Shown: one piece after another, positions 7,900-18,120 of the stretch | Numbering within the stretch: position 1 is the first letter of the stretch | Layout of the letters: each line of letters opens with the position of its first letter | Source of the DNA: Janthinobacterium sp. | GTDB taxonomy: Bacteria > Pseudomonadota > Gammaproteobacteria > Burkholderiales > Burkholderiaceae_D | NCBI GenBank assembly: GCA_003133225.1 | Contig: PKWL01000135.1 | Coordinates: 32,011-96,010, forward strand | DNA length: 64,000 nt | Direction: 5' to 3' | Position numbers and translations under genes: made by a program | Notes under the pieces: generated by a model | Database searches by the model: none | Seen by the model: the letters and a program-made list of their open reading frames with translations, nothing else | What the model was told of the DNA's origin: nothing

Positions 7900-9321
7900 A
7901 TGAACCCGAACTCCTTTTCCAGCTTGCCGCTGTCGAGCGCCTGCCTTGCCAATCTCAATTTGCTCGGCTACTACGAGATGACCACGATCCAAGCGCAAAG
8001 CCTGCCAGCGGTACTGCAAGGACGCGACCTGATCGCGCAGGCGAAAACAGGCAGCGGCAAAACGGCCGCCTTCGGCCTAGGCATCCTGCATAAACTCAAT
8101 CCGTCCTATTTCGCGGTGCAGGCGCTGGTGTTGTGCCCGACGCGCGAACTGGCCGACCAAGTCGCCAACGAATTGCGGCGCTTGGCGCGCAGCGCCGGCA
8201 ACATCAAGATCCTGACCCTGACCGGGGGGGTGCCGATGCGCCCTCAGATCGCATCGCTAGAACATGGCGCGCACATCGTGGTCGGCACGCCGGGGCGCAT
8301 CCGCGACCATCTGGGACGCGCCACGCTCAATTTGGGCACGGTGCAAACGCTGGTGCTAGATGAGGCGGACCGCATGACCGACATGGGCTTTTATGACGAG
8401 ATCGCCGGTATCGTCAGCGCCTGCCCGGCACGCCGTCAAACGCTGCTGTTTTCGGCGACCTACCCCGACGACATCCGCCGCGCCACCGCCGCTTTCTTGC
8501 GCGACCCGGCCGAAGTGACAGTGCAAGCACAACATGACAACAGCCAGATCGAACAGCGTTTTTACGAAGTCGGTTTCGACGAACGCAATGCGGCGGTCGG
8601 CAAGCTCCTCAAGCATTTCAAGCCTGTTTCTACTTTGGCATTTTGCAATACCAAAATCCATTGCCGCGAGTTGGCGCAAACATTGCGCGAACAAGGTTTT
8701 TCGGCGCTGGCGTTGTATGGCGAATTGGAACAGCGCGAACGCGACGAAATCTTGGTCTTGTTTTCCAACAAGAGTTGCTCGGTGCTGGTGGCAACCGACA
8801 TCGCCGCGCGCGGCCTTGACATCCAAGACTTGGGCGCCGTGATCAACGTCGATGTATCGAAGGATACCGAGGTCCATATCCACCGTATTGGCCGCACGGG
8901 ACGCGGCAGCGGGCAGGGTTTGGCGCTGTCACTGTGCGCGCCAAACGAAAAGAAATGGGTCAAGCTAATTGAACAATATCAGAGCGGCCCCGTGCAATGG
9001 CACCCGCTAAGCGAGTTGGATCCGGATGACGGCACGGCAATGGCACCGCTGCCGGCGCCCATGGTTACGCTCGCCATCATGGGCGGCAAAAAGGATAAGC
9101 TGCGGCCCGGCGACTTGCTGGGCGCCTTGACCGGCGATGCCGGCCTGACCAAGGAGCAAGTGGGCAAAATCAATGTGCTCGAATTCATGACCTACGTGGC
9201 GCTAGACCGGCACGCGGCCAAATTCGCATTCGAGCGCCTGAACGGCGGCAATCCGCTCGGGCGCGACTTTGGCAATATCAAGGGGCGCAGTTTCAAGATG
9301 CGCTTTATCGACGCCGCTTAA
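7900..9321 (+). CDS. dbpA: ATP-dependent RNA helicase DbpA
   Basis: A DEAD-box helicase of 473 residues. Start at ATG 7900 (MNPNSFSSLPLSSACL); the frame extends upstream to 7864 without support. Motifs in order: Q motif 'YEMTTIQAQSLPAVLQG', Walker A 'AKTGSGKTAAFG', 'PTRELADQV', 'VLDEADRMTDMGF', SAT ('LFSATYP'), 'DIAARGLDIQDLG' and 'HRIGRTGRGSG'. The C-terminal 75 residues, with 'GGKKDKLRPGDLLGALTGD' and 'GNIKGRSFKMRFID', form the DbpA RNA-binding domain that targets hairpin 92 of 23S rRNA, giving a role in 50S subunit assembly. It appears to be transcribed alone or with the small gene upstream. The assignment is firm because the C-terminal domain is diagnostic. Confidence 0.97.
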   Translation: MNPNSFSSLPLSSACLANLNLLGYYEMTTIQAQSLPAVLQGRDLIAQAKTGSGKTAAFGLGILHKLNPSYFAVQALVLCPTRELADQVANELRRLARSAGNIKILTLTGGVPMRPQIASLEHGAHIVVGTPGRIRDHLGRATLNLGTVQTLVLDEADRMTDMGFYDEIAGIVSACPARRQTLLFSATYPDDIRRATAAFLRDPAEVTVQAQHDNSQIEQRFYEVGFDERNAAVGKLLKHFKPVSTLAFCNTKIHCRELAQTLREQGFSALALYGELEQRERDEILVLFSNKSCSVLVATDIAARGLDIQDLGAVINVDVSKDTEVHIHRIGRTGRGSGQGLALSLCAPNEKKWVKLIEQYQSGPVQWHPLSELDPDDGTAMAPLPAPMVTLAIMGGKKDKLRPGDLLGALTGDAGLTKEQVGKINVLEFMTYVALDRHAAKFAFERLNGGNPLGRDFGNIKGRSFKMRFIDAA

Positions 9322-9628
9322 CCTGGCCTCAACTGTCCGAGCCGCCATGTTCGAATACGAGTAAGCCGCCTCTTCCTTCATGCGCGGACAACACGGACAA
9401 ATGACGCCGTGGAGCGTCAGCGCTTGCACGCGCTGCTGCGACAAGGGTGACGGGCGCGAGCATGGGGATCAAGTTGTCGGCGTCGACAAGGGCGACACGG
9501 AAGCGCTGGTTGACTCTGACGGCACAGCCCATGGCAGGCAGTTGGCGCTGTGCTAACCAAGTACAGCGACCAGACCGCTGCTAGTGGACGCCAGCGCTAC
9601 TGCATGCGCAAAGCGGTTTCAGGTGACC
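9322..9628. other. intergenic stretch between convergent dbpA and efp
   Basis: About 300 bases between converging genes. Two short reverse-strand frames (9202-9444 and 9329-9532) have no recognisable product. No clear terminator hairpin with a T-run was found for either flanking gene. Confidence 0.5.
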
Positions 9629-10204
9629 CTAGTTGCGAACCACTCGTTTGTACTCGTTGGTGCGGGTATCAATTTCAATCACGTCGTCGGTACTCACAAA
9701 CAGCGGCACTTGAACGACGTGGCGATGCACCTCGAGGGCATTTTCAATCTTGGCTTCTTTCAAGACGTTGCCGGAAGTATTGCCCTTGACTGCGGGCTCA
9801 GAGTAAAACACTTGACGCGCGATGGTCGTTGGCAACTCAACAGAAATCGCTTTGCCATCATAGAAAACGGCTTCACATTCCATGCCGTCTTTCAGGTAAT
9901 GCAGCGCATCACCCAGGTTTTCTTCTTCGATTTCGTACTGATTGTATTCGGTGTCCATAAACACGAACAATGGGTCAGCGAAATAAGAATACGTCACCGG
10001 TTTTTTGTCGAGAACAACGACGTCGAACTTGTCGTCACCGCGGAACACGTTTTCCTGAGGGCTGTTCGTCAGGAGATTTTTCATCTTCCATTTGTACGTG
10101 AAGCCCGTGCGGCTCGAACCATTGATATCAGAACGCAACACGATCATAGGCTTGCTGTCAATCATAATGATGTTGCCAACACGAATTTCTTTTGCAGGTT
10201 TCAT
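9629..10204 (-). CDS. efp: elongation factor P
   Basis: A 191-residue EF-P, beginning [15 protein letters not shown], that binds the ribosome between P and E sites and relieves stalling at polyproline. Three domains are visible: the KOW-like N-domain (1-65), OB domain 2 (about 66-130) and OB domain 3 (131-191). The modified loop reads GSSRTG with Arg at position 32, not Lys. This is the EarP-modified class, in which Arg32 is rhamnosylated; it rules out EpmA/B lysylation or deoxyhypusination. The modifying enzyme gene earP lies 147 bases upstream on the same strand, as is common in betaproteobacteria. Length is normal for the family (about 188-191). Confidence 0.98.
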   Translation of the reverse strand: MKPAKEIRVGNIIMIDSKPMIVLRSDINGSSRTGFTYKWKMKNLLTNSPQENVFRGDDKFDVVVLDKKPVTYSYFADPLFVFMDTEYNQYEIEEENLGDALHYLKDGMECEAVFYDGKAISVELPTTIARQVFYSEPAVKGNTSGNVLKEAKIENALEVHRHVVQVPLFVSTDDVIEIDTRTNEYKRVVRN

Positions 10205-10350
10205 AAAGAGTGTACGTAAAAGTGGGTTGCATAAAAATCAACCGTCGCCTCCTGGCCAAAAGAACCATCAGCTCACGTTTGATCGAATAAAAATACGTTA
10301 TAGATTAACCGAATATTATACCTTCTTTTTCGCGCGACTCGGCGTCCTCG

Positions 10351-11526
10351 TCACTTACGGAGCGAACAGGCAAACTTGAGCAAATTACATGCGAGGTCCC
10401 CATTTTCCAGCATTTCGCGCTCCCACTCAAAACACCTGCACGCAATTTTTGGCATATCAGCTTGAAATTGCAGCCATAGCGCAGACCAGTTGGCTTGCTC
10501 CTTCACGTTCTCAGTGCTGGCGCCATTCCAATGCAAAGAAAGAGCAATCAAACTTTCAATATCGGCTGCATAGCGTTGTAAAAATGCACGCAATTTCACG
10601 TGATGCAAGTTTTCGTCTTGGGGATAGAGATGCCAGATAAATGGCTTGCCTGCCCACTGTGCGCGCACAAAGGAATCCTCTCCACGCACAAAATTGAGAT
10701 CGCAAGCCCATAAAAGCTTGTCATAGTCCGGTTGCGCGACAAAGGGCAGAACGCGAACGGTGAGCGCGCCGCGCGTTTGTGCCGCTCCCGCTTTTGCTTG
10801 CGTGCCCAGAAACGCTTGAATCGCATCGCCAGCGACCCCTTCGGGGGCCAGGCAAGTGATTGCCGTACCCCCTTTTTGCCATACATCAAACAATGCCGAG
10901 ACTGGTGCGTGCGGATAACAAAACAAGGACACCTTGAATGCCACCGCCTCCGTCTTGGTCACGCCAAATTGCGCCAGAAAAGCCGCCATGGCCGCTTGAT
11001 CGGATTGAAATTGCCGGCGCTGTTCTTCCGATGAAGATTCGCGCAGCAAACCGCCCGTTTTCTTTGTGAACCCTGGGAAGAAAAAATACTTGGTCAAAGG
11101 CAATCGTGGGTGAGGCGAGGGCAAAGTGTGGCAACCCTCAACCCATTCCTCGGCGCTCAAGCCTTCCAGGTTGAGCCACACCGGACGCGGATGGCATCCT
11201 GCCATTGCGGCGATGTAGCCTGCTGGGATATCACAAGCGAAAAATTCAATGACGATATCGGCGACATCGCTCGCCAAAAATACGCCTTCCTGATTGCGCC
11301 AGTGGCGCACCGTTACACCGGCAAGCCGTTGCACTTCGGCGTTCAGCACAAGGTCCGGACAAATGCGCTGAAAGCTCCGCAAATCGTCCACCCACAAGGT
11401 GACGGCAACGCCATGCTCTTGTTGCAGTTGCCTAGCTAAGCGCCAGCAGATACCGATGTCCCCATAGTTATCGACGACCTTGCAAAATAGGGCCAGGGAT
11501 GTTGCTTGATTTTTATCGAGAGACAT
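10351..11526 (-). CDS. earP: EF-P arginine-32 rhamnosyltransferase EarP
   Basis: A DUF2331 protein that transfers rhamnose from dTDP-rhamnose to Arg32 of EF-P. The start at ATG 11526 (MSLDKNQATSLALFCK) gives 391 residues, the family length; the frame extends to 11682 but overlaps terminator DNA there. The N-terminal 'FCKVVDNYGDIGICWRLARQL' carries the catalytic Asp region (Asp19, Asp23 here), and 'RGEDSFVRAQWAGKPFIWH' carries the conserved Glu and nucleotide-sugar contact residues of the GT-B fold. The ribosome site is weak. It is upstream of efp and probably co-transcribed. It requires dTDP-rhamnose synthesis genes, which are not in the window. Confidence 0.96.
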   Translation of the reverse strand: MSLDKNQATSLALFCKVVDNYGDIGICWRLARQLQQEHGVAVTLWVDDLRSFQRICPDLVLNAEVQRLAGVTVRHWRNQEGVFLASDVADIVIEFFACDIPAGYIAAMAGCHPRPVWLNLEGLSAEEWVEGCHTLPSPHPRLPLTKYFFFPGFTKKTGGLLRESSSEEQRRQFQSDQAAMAAFLAQFGVTKTEAVAFKVSLFCYPHAPVSALFDVWQKGGTAITCLAPEGVAGDAIQAFLGTQAKAGAAQTRGALTVRVLPFVAQPDYDKLLWACDLNFVRGEDSFVRAQWAGKPFIWHLYPQDENLHHVKLRAFLQRYAADIESLIALSLHWNGASTENVKEQANWSALWLQFQADMPKIACRCFEWEREMLENGDLACNLLKFACSLRK

Positions 11527-11664
11527 TTTTTGACGATTTAATTCCAGCTGGACGCCGCTCTCGACGCTCCGTGGCAGAGGATTCGCATGCGCCAGATTAT
11601 CCTTCCACAGCAAAGGGCTGATGATACCGATGCTAACGTGCGTTGCGGACGCAAAAACACGCAC

Positions 11665-11718
11665 ACAAAAAAGCCGAAGCACCTATCCGCGCATGCGCGT
11701 TGGTCTGCTCCGGCTTTC
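11665..11718 (-). terminator. terminator after the distal tRNA-Glu
   Basis: On the reverse strand AAGCCGGAGCA pairs with TGCTTCGGCTT (one mismatch), followed by TTTTTT. The loop holds a further palindrome, CGCGCATGCGCG. It begins a few bases after the tRNA-Glu at 11723-11798. Confidence 0.85.
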
Positions 11719-11722
11719 ATAC

Positions 11723-11798
11723 TGGCGTCCCCAAGGGGATTCGAACCCCTGTACTCACCGTGAAAGGGTGATGTCCTAGGCCTCTAGACGATGGGGAC
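11723..11798 (-). tRNA. tRNA-Glu (anticodon TTC), copy 3
   Basis: 76 bases with encoded CCA. Acceptor GTCCCCA/TGGGGAC, anticodon stem CACCC/GGGTG type with loop containing TTC, T arm GGTTCGAATCC. The sequence is identical to the copies at 11904-11979 and 12844-12919. Confidence 0.97.
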
Positions 11799-11850
11799 AG
11801 AAATCTGCCCTGAATGCCGACTGCACACCCGACCCATGTTACCGCGCCAA

Positions 11851-11873
11851 TAAAAAACCCTGACGAATCAGGG
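11851..11873 (-). terminator. terminator after tRNA-Glu copy 2
   Basis: On the reverse strand, CCCTGA-TTCG-TCAGGG followed by TTTTTTA. A compact classic intrinsic terminator about 30 bases downstream of the tRNA-Glu at 11904-11979, so that tRNA and the next one are probably transcribed separately or with read-through. Confidence 0.88.
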
Positions 11874-11903
11874 CGTTAGCGCTGCTTAACTGCTCATTAA
11901 TCC

Positions 11904-11979
11904 TGGCGTCCCCAAGGGGATTCGAACCCCTGTACTCACCGTGAAAGGGTGATGTCCTAGGCCTCTAGACGATGGGGAC
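11904..11979 (-). tRNA. tRNA-Glu (anticodon TTC), copy 2
   Basis: Identical in sequence to the other two tRNA-Glu genes, CCA encoded. It is bracketed by its own terminator (11851-11873) downstream and about 680 bases without genes upstream, so it must have its own promoter in the AT-rich stretch 11980-12060. Confidence 0.97.
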
Positions 11980-12589
11980 CCGTTGTAACTGTTTTTAGTT
12001 CTTGGTGAACTCTTTTTGAGAGTTTTTAAGCCCTCAAAAAAGCGTGGCCAAATCTTAACACGAAGGACGCCGCAAAATCAATAGTAGCCCGCTCGTCTGC
12101 TATGTCGCTGCGAGCGGGCTACCTCTTCATGCGCAGAAACGGGCGGCATAAGGTCACGCGGCGTCGCAACCAACAAGGAGGCACCGAATCGAAACCCGCA
12201 AGCAGCTCATATCTTGCGATATTGATGCTTGAATGCTGCCGCGGCAAAGCGCGACGGCGCCGAAGGCGCCATGTTCTATATGGGGACCAAGCAGCGCCGC
12301 AGCAGCGCCAAGGACGATGAGCGTGCAGTGCAGCTCATGCGCTAGGCGACGAGCAACGAGTTGGGCCTGCCGGCCTGCACCCGCGGCGGCGCGTGCGAGC
12401 CGGCCCGAGGCTGGTCTTGCGTGCTGGGCATGGGGGAAGGCCTGGGAGCGCGCGCGTAAATGCCGCTCATGCGGCAGCGATGGCGGCGCCCGGTCAGCCG
12501 GAGAGGCCGGTAGCCCCCGGGCCGGGCTGCGCGGATGCTCCAAATGGAAATTTGGCATGCGCGATGAGCGGGAATTGGAAGTTCTAGAG
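11980..12589. other. gap inside the tRNA cluster
   Basis: About 610 bases. The part next to the tRNA (11980-12060) is AT-rich with several A and T runs and probably carries the tRNA-Glu promoter, although no good -35/-10 pair stands out. The rest is GC-rich, holds the hairpin at 12084-12122 and a small GGCGCC-TTC-GGCGCC hairpin near 12262, and has only shadow open frames on both strands. Confidence 0.5.
12084..12122. repeat. perfect 12-bp inverted repeat (hairpin)
   Basis: GTAGCCCGCTCG and CGAGCGGGCTAC flank a 15-base loop. There is no T-run on the 3' side of either strand, so it is not a standard intrinsic terminator. It sits within the tRNA cluster in the otherwise empty gap. Confidence 0.75.
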
Positions 12590-12623
12590 CGGGCAAAACA
12601 AAGGCCGCACACGGCGGCCTTAT
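12590..12623 (-). terminator. terminator of the Ala-Glu-Ala tRNA unit
   Basis: On the reverse strand AAGGCCGCCGTGTGCGGCCTT forms a tight hairpin followed by TGTTTTG. It lies about 40 bases downstream of the tRNA-Ala at 12664-12739 and closes the first three-tRNA transcript. Confidence 0.75.
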
Positions 12624-12663
12624 CGGTCAAACTTTGACACGCGCGATTTAATTCCGCATTTTT

Positions 12664-12739
<76 letters not shown>

Positions 12740-12843
12740 CAGAGGCGAAGAAATCAAAGCCGCTTTGAGCGACCCGATCAACGCCAATCTTGTAAACCCC
12801 GTTGCCAACACCGCTTACCTGGCGCTGCCACCGCTTTAAAAAC

Positions 12844-12919
12844 TGGCGTCCCCAAGGGGATTCGAACCCCTGTACTCACCGTGAAAGGGTGATGTCCTAG
12901 GCCTCTAGACGATGGGGAC
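12844..12919 (-). tRNA. tRNA-Glu (anticodon TTC), copy 1
   Basis: Identical to the other two tRNA-Glu genes, CCA encoded. It lies 47 bases downstream of tRNA-Ala copy 1 in the same transcript, which starts at the promoter near 13060-13087. Confidence 0.97.
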
Positions 12920-12966
12920 TTTGAACCATGCTTTGCAAATGAATGCCAATTTGCCTCTTCGCTTTT

Positions 12967-13042
<76 letters not shown>

Positions 13043-13059
13043 CGGTGCGAAGAAACAGG

Positions 13060-13087
13060 ATTATAGCAAATATCTTGTGCGATGCAA
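13060..13087 (-). promoter_or_regulatory. sigma70 promoter of the tRNA-Ala/Glu/Ala unit
   Basis: On the reverse strand TTGCAT (13082-13087) and a perfect TATAAT (13060-13065) are 16 bases apart. The predicted start is near 13053, giving an 11-base leader before the tRNA. It lies between gltX and the tRNAs, so the tRNAs need not depend on gltX transcription. Confidence 0.8.
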
Positions 13088-13104
13088 ATGCTCTTTTGCA
13101 ACAC

Positions 13105-14514
13105 TTAAAAATACTTCGCCAGACGCGCGAGGACGATGTCGCGGCCGAAAATGTGCAGTACCGCATCGATGCCCGGCGTTTTCAGCTGGCCCGTGATGAT
13201 CAGGCGCAGCGGCATGGCCATCTGCGGCATTTTCAAGCCATTCTCGGCCAACACTTCCTTGATCATGGCCGACAGAGCTTCCTTGCTCCACTCTACGCTT
13301 TGGCAGCGCAAGGCGAACTGGGCCAGCGCCGGTTTTACAGCCTCGGTCAGATGCTGGGCCAGTAGCGTGGCATCCGGCTGCGGTTCGCGGTAAAACAGCA
13401 TCGCTGCGGCGGCGAGTTCGCAAATCGTGTTGGCGCGCTCTTTCATCATGCCGAGCACCAGCGGCAAGCTGGGGGCGCCGTCGAACTGCGCGCCGTCGCG
13501 GCTCATCAGCGGGCGTGCCAGTTCAGCCAGGCGGGCGTTGTCGGCCTCTTTGATATAGTGGTTGTTTAGCCATGCCAGTTTTTCGTTATTGAACTGCGCG
13601 GCCGATTTCGACAGGTGATCCAAGTTGAACCACTGGCAGAACTGCTCCATCGAAAACACTTCGTCGTCGCCATGGCTCCAGCCCAGGCGGGCCAGGTAAT
13701 TGAGCATCGCTTCGGGCAGATAGCCTTGCTCGGGGTATTCCATGACGCTGACGGCGCCGTGGCGTTTTGACAGCTTCTCGCCGTCGGCGCCAAGGATCAT
13801 CGGCAGGTGGCCATACAACGGCAACGGCGCGCCGATCGCGCGCAAGATGTTGATCTGGCGCGGCGTGTTATTGACGTGATCGTCGCCGCGTAGCACGTGG
13901 GTGATCTGCATGTCCCAGTCATCGACGGCAACGCAGAAATTGTAGGTTGGAGTGCCGTCCGGACGCGCGATCACCAGGTCGTCTAGCTCGCGGTTGGAGA
14001 TCGTGATGGTACCCTTGACGACATCGTCCCAGCTGACGTCGCCCTCGAGAGGATTTTTGAAACGCACCACCGGCTTGCGATCGGCCGGCACCGGGGGCAA
14101 GGTCTTGCCCTCTTGCGGACGCCACGTGCCGTCGTAACGGGGCTTTTCGCCCGCGGCGCGCATCCTGTCGCGCATCGCCTCGACTTCTTCCGGCGACGAG
14201 TAGCACAGATACGCTGTGCCTTCTTTCAACATTTGCGCGACCACTTCGCGGTAGCGGTCCATGCGCTGCATTTGGTAGAACGGGCCTTCGTCATGGTGCA
14301 AACCGAGCCAGGCCATGCCGTCGATGATCGCCTGCACCGCTTGCGGCGTCGAGCGTTGCAGATCCGTGTCTTCGATACGCAAGATGAAGGTGCCGCCGAA
14401 ATGACGGGCGAAAGCCCAGCAATAGAGCGCCGTGCGGGCGCCGCCCAGATGGAGAAAACCGGTCGGGCTGGGCGCGAAACGGGTGCGAACGGGGGTGGCA
14501 GATGGAGTGTGCAT
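13105..14514 (-). CDS. gltX: glutamyl-tRNA synthetase
   Basis: A 469-residue class I synthetase that charges tRNA-Glu in the cytoplasm. The HIGH-type motif is '[16 protein letters not shown]' (residues 15-30) and the KMSKS-type motif is 'EKLSKRHGA' (about residue 245). '[11 protein letters not shown]', 'LRIEDTD' and '[17 protein letters not shown]' are GluRS signatures. The C-terminal helical bundle for anticodon binding is complete. Length matches bacterial GltX. It is directly upstream, on the same strand, of the tRNA-Ala/Glu cluster, so enzyme and substrate genes are neighbours. Start at ATG 14514 ([17 protein letters not shown]) gives the usual short N-terminus. Confidence 0.98.
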   Translation of the reverse strand: MHTPSATPVRTRFAPSPTGFLHLGGARTALYCWAFARHFGGTFILRIEDTDLQRSTPQAVQAIIDGMAWLGLHHDEGPFYQMQRMDRYREVVAQMLKEGTAYLCYSSPEEVEAMRDRMRAAGEKPRYDGTWRPQEGKTLPPVPADRKPVVRFKNPLEGDVSWDDVVKGTITISNRELDDLVIARPDGTPTYNFCVAVDDWDMQITHVLRGDDHVNNTPRQINILRAIGAPLPLYGHLPMILGADGEKLSKRHGAVSVMEYPEQGYLPEAMLNYLARLGWSHGDDEVFSMEQFCQWFNLDHLSKSAAQFNNEKLAWLNNHYIKEADNARLAELARPLMSRDGAQFDGAPSLPLVLGMMKERANTICELAAAAMLFYREPQPDATLLAQHLTEAVKPALAQFALRCQSVEWSKEALSAMIKEVLAENGLKMPQMAMPLRLIITGQLKTPGIDAVLHIFGRDIVLARLAKYF

Positions 14515-14748
14515 GTATACAAAGCCTGATGTAAAGGACGCTATTTTACCTCCTTAAGCAGCCTTAGCGCTGACCGGCGCCTACGTACCGGACCGAGCAT
14601 GGGCGATGCGAACGCGCGCAGCGCGCGCGCCCGTGACAACCCGTTTTGCAAGCCAACGGCGCCCTTAGTCATACGCGTTTTCGCCCTCGGGGCGAGGGGC
14701 GTCCGTCAGGTCAGCTTGCGGGCATGCGTTTGGGCGCCCCGCTGATGG

Positions 14749-15837
14749 TCAATCGTTCTGGACGACGATGTTGGGAAATTTATTCGTCATGTCCTTGGCT
14801 TTTTCCGCCACCTTGACCGCAATCTTGCGCGCGATTTCTTTATAGATCGCCGCCACCGGGCCATCCGGCTCGGCCACTACGGTGGGCTTGCCGGAATCGG
14901 TCTGCTGGCGAATAGCCATCAGCAGCGGCAAGGCGCCGAGGAATTCCACGCCGTACTCGTCGCACATTTTCTGGCCGCCTCCGGCCCCAAAAATCGCTTC
15001 CGAGTGGCCGCAGTTGGAGCACACATGCGTGCTCATGTTCTCTACAATGCCGAGGATCGGGATGCCGACCTTTTCGAACATTTTCAAGCCCTTGCGCGCG
15101 TCAAGCAAGGCGATGTCTTGCGGCGTCGTCACGATCACGGCGCCCGTCACCGGCACTTTTTGCGACAATGTCAGTTGGATGTCGCCGGTGCCGGGCGGCA
15201 TGTCGACGATGAGGTAATCCAAGTCGCGCCAGTTGGTTTGCTCGATTAGCTGTTGCAATGCTTGCGTGACCATCGGGCCCCGCCACACCATCGGCTCGCC
15301 CGCATCGACCATGAAGCCGATTGACGATACTTGCAAGCCATAGTTTTCCAACGGCTCCATGGTCTTGCCGTCGCGCGTCTCGGGCCGGCCATTAATACCG
15401 AGCATCATCGGCTGGGACGGGCCGTAAATGTCGGCATCGAGCATGCCCACGGAGGCGCCCTCCGCAGCCAGCGCCAGCGCCAGGTTGACGGCGGTGGTCG
15501 ATTTGCCGACGCCGCCCTTGCCGGACGCGACCGCGATGATATTTTTCACGTTCGGCATGAGCTTCAGGCCGCGCTGCACCGCGTGCGATATGATCTTGGT
15601 ATAGACGTTGACCGTGACTTGGCCGGCGCCGGCCAAGGCCTGCAGCGGCGCCTGCACGCGGGTCCGGATCGCATCGATTTGGCTCTTGGCCGGGTAGCCC
15701 AGCTCGATATCGAGCGTGATATCGCCGCCCTCGACCTTGATGTTCTTCACCGACTTGGACGAAACGAAGTCTTTTGTCGTATTCAGATCGATTACTTTGC
15801 CGAGCGCTGCCTTGACTTCTTCTACTGTGATGCTCAT
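14749..15837 (-). CDS. apbC: iron-sulfur cluster carrier protein ApbC (Mrp/NBP35 family)
   Basis: A P-loop ATPase of 362 residues that binds and transfers [4Fe-4S] clusters to apoproteins. An N-terminal DUF59/MIP18-like domain (residues 1-85, '[14 protein letters not shown]') precedes the deviant Walker A '[10 protein letters not shown]' (about 105-114), '[14 protein letters not shown]', '[15 protein letters not shown]' and the cluster-binding C-x-x-C in '[10 protein letters not shown]'. Start at ATG 15837 ([12 protein letters not shown]) follows GGAG at a spacing of seven; the longer frame to 15957 has no ribosome site. It is divergent from metG, with 132 bases shared between the two start codons, the usual apbC/metG arrangement in proteobacteria. 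Confidence 0.96.
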   Translation of the reverse strand: MSITVEEVKAALGKVIDLNTTKDFVSSKSVKNIKVEGGDITLDIELGYPAKSQIDAIRTRVQAPLQALAGAGQVTVNVYTKIISHAVQRGLKLMPNVKNIIAVASGKGGVGKSTTAVNLALALAAEGASVGMLDADIYGPSQPMMLGINGRPETRDGKTMEPLENYGLQVSSIGFMVDAGEPMVWRGPMVTQALQQLIEQTNWRDLDYLIVDMPPGTGDIQLTLSQKVPVTGAVIVTTPQDIALLDARKGLKMFEKVGIPILGIVENMSTHVCSNCGHSEAIFGAGGGQKMCDEYGVEFLGALPLLMAIRQQTDSGKPTVVAEPDGPVAAIYKEIARKIAVKVAEKAKDMTNKFPNIVVQND

Positions 15838-15969
15838 GAAAAATCTCCGTATGTGATTCCGCAGTCTAGCGCAAATTGGCTTAAAAAACAGGATGAGCGC
15901 GGCAGCGCCTCTGCGCGGCAAGCCCTTCCACTGGTAAAATGCCTTTTTCCCTATCAAAGTGCATCAATC

Positions 15970-18120
15970 ATGACCCGCAAGCTGTTCGTCACCACTGCCC
16001 TGCCTTACGCCAACGCCGCCTTCCACATTGGACACATGATGGAATACATTCAGGCCGATATTTGGGTCCGGTTCCAGCGAATGCAACGCGATGGCGACGC
16101 GCAACGCGAAGTGCACTTCGTCGGCGCCGACGACACCCATGGCACGCCGATCATGATGGCCGCTGAAAAAGAAGGCATTACGCCTCAGCAATTTGTGGCC
16201 AGAATCGCGGCCGGCCGCGCCCAATATCTCGACGGCTTCCATATCGCCTTCGACAATTGGTACTCCACCGATTCGCCCGAGAACGTCGAGTTATCACAAG
16301 GCATCTACCGCAAGCTGCGCGACGCCGGCCTGATCGTCACGAAGACGGTCGACCGCTTCTTCGACCCCGTCAAGGGCATGTTCCTGGCGGACCGCAACAT
16401 CAAGGGCGAATGCCCGAAATGCGGCGCCAAGGACCAGTACGGTGACAATTGCGAATCGTGCGGCGCGGCCTATCAGCCTACCGAACTGGTGAAACCGTTC
16501 TCCGTGTTTACCGGGTCGACGCCGATATTGAAGCCGTCGGAGCAGTATTTCTTCAAGCTGTCCGACCCGCGTTGCTTCGCCTTTCTCAAAGAGTGGCTCA
16601 ACACGCCAGGCCGCCTGCAGCCGGAAATGGTCAACAAGGTCAGCGAATGGCTAGGCGAGAGCGGCGAAAAGCTGGCCGACTGGGACATTTCACGCGATGC
16701 GCCTTACTTTGGCATTCCTATCCCTGACGCGCCGGGAAAGTTCTTTTACGTCTGGCTCGATGCGCCGGTCGGCTACCTAGCCAGCTTGAAAAACTACTGC
16801 CAAAAGATGGCCATCGATTACGATGCGCTGCTCAACGATCCAGCCACGGAACAAATCCACTTCATCGGCAAGGACATCGTTTCCTTCCACCTCCTGTTCT
16901 GGCCTGCCATGCTTAAATTCGCCGGCCACCCGGTGATTGAAAAGCTGAAAGTCAATGTGCACGGCCACCTGACGGTAAACAATGAAAAGATGTCGAAGTC
17001 GCGCGGCACTGGCATTTCGCCGCTGCGCTACCTGGATCTGGGAATGAATCCGGAATGGCTAAGGTACTACATCGCGTTCAAACTGAACTCGAAAGTGGAA
17101 GACCTCGACTTTACCGCCGATGACTTCGTCGCGCGCGTGAATAGCGATTTGATCGGCAAGTACGTCAACATCGCCAGCCGCAGCGCCGGTTTCATCGCTA
17201 AAAAATTCGACGGTAAATTGGCCACCAGCCTGTCGGACGGGGCGCAGGGGTGGCTCCAGCGCGCCTTGACCAAAACGGTGGACGGGGTCGTCAGCGAACG
17301 CCAAGCTAGCATCGCCGGCCATTTTGAAAACCGCGAATTCGGCAAAGCACTGCGCGAAATCATGGAGATCGCCGACATCACCAACCAGTATGTCGATGAA
17401 AACAAGCCATGGATCTTGGCGAAAGACACCACTAAGATGGCCGAACTGCAAGATGTATGCACCACGGCACTGGTCCTGTTTCGCCAGCTGACGATTTTGC
17501 TCTCGCCCGTGCTGCCGCAAGTGGCGGCCGACGTTGCCAAATTCTTCAACGAGGAACGCCTGGTCTGGGCTGCTACCGAAGTGGCCGGCGGCGGCGTGCT
17601 GCAATCGATGCTGGGCCGTAAAATTGGCGCCTACAACCACCTGATGACACGGGTCGATGCCAAGATGGTCGAAGCGCTGTTCGATGCGCCCGTGGCGGTG
17701 CCTGTTGCCGCAAGGCAGGCAAAGCACGAGGCGGTGGATGCCGCCAGCAACGGGGGCGGCATCATCGAAGCACTAGCGCCCGAAATTAGCATCGATGACT
17801 TTAGCAAAATCGATTTACGCATCGCGAAAATCATCAATTGCGAGCATGTGAGCGGCTCCGACAAACTGCTGCGCCTGACGCTTGACGCCGGCGAAGGCCG
17901 CCTGCGCAACGTCTTCTCCGGTATCAAGGCGGCCTACCAACCGGACGAACTGGTCGGCAAACTCACCGTGCTGGTGGCCAACTTGGCGCCGCGCAAGATG
18001 AAATTCGGCGTGTCGGAAGGGATGGTGTTGGCCGCCTCGGCCGCCGACGAGAATGCCAATCCCGGCATCTATATTCTAAATCCTTGGCCGGGCGCCACGC
18101 CCGGCATGCGCATCCGTTAA
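15970..18120 (+). CDS. metG: methionyl-tRNA synthetase
   Basis: A 716-residue MetRS of the long, dimeric class. Start at ATG 15970 ([18 protein letters not shown]); an open frame continues upstream but is antisense to apbC. HIGH is at residues 19-22 and KMSKS near 340-344. The connective peptide carries the zinc knuckle C-P-K-C ... C-E-S-C (about 148-164). The C-terminal 110 residues ('[20 protein letters not shown]', '[14 protein letters not shown]') form the OB-fold tRNA-binding/dimerisation domain. An Ala-rich linker (about 580-600) connects it. The protein charges both elongator and initiator tRNA-Met; the initiator gene lies 10.6 kb upstream. Confidence 0.98.
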   Translation: MTRKLFVTTALPYANAAFHIGHMMEYIQADIWVRFQRMQRDGDAQREVHFVGADDTHGTPIMMAAEKEGITPQQFVARIAAGRAQYLDGFHIAFDNWYSTDSPENVELSQGIYRKLRDAGLIVTKTVDRFFDPVKGMFLADRNIKGECPKCGAKDQYGDNCESCGAAYQPTELVKPFSVFTGSTPILKPSEQYFFKLSDPRCFAFLKEWLNTPGRLQPEMVNKVSEWLGESGEKLADWDISRDAPYFGIPIPDAPGKFFYVWLDAPVGYLASLKNYCQKMAIDYDALLNDPATEQIHFIGKDIVSFHLLFWPAMLKFAGHPVIEKLKVNVHGHLTVNNEKMSKSRGTGISPLRYLDLGMNPEWLRYYIAFKLNSKVEDLDFTADDFVARVNSDLIGKYVNIASRSAGFIAKKFDGKLATSLSDGAQGWLQRALTKTVDGVVSERQASIAGHFENREFGKALREIMEIADITNQYVDENKPWILAKDTTKMAELQDVCTTALVLFRQLTILLSPVLPQVAADVAKFFNEERLVWAATEVAGGGVLQSMLGRKIGAYNHLMTRVDAKMVEALFDAPVAVPVAARQAKHEAVDAASNGGGIIEALAPEISIDDFSKIDLRIAKIINCEHVSGSDKLLRLTLDAGEGRLRNVFSGIKAAYQPDELVGKLTVLVANLAPRKMKFGVSEGMVLAASAADENANPGIYILNPWPGATPGMRIR

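Noticed and set aside
15331..15969. Upstream extension of the metG frame.
   Set aside because: Antisense to apbC; MetRS starts at ATG 15970 by family match.
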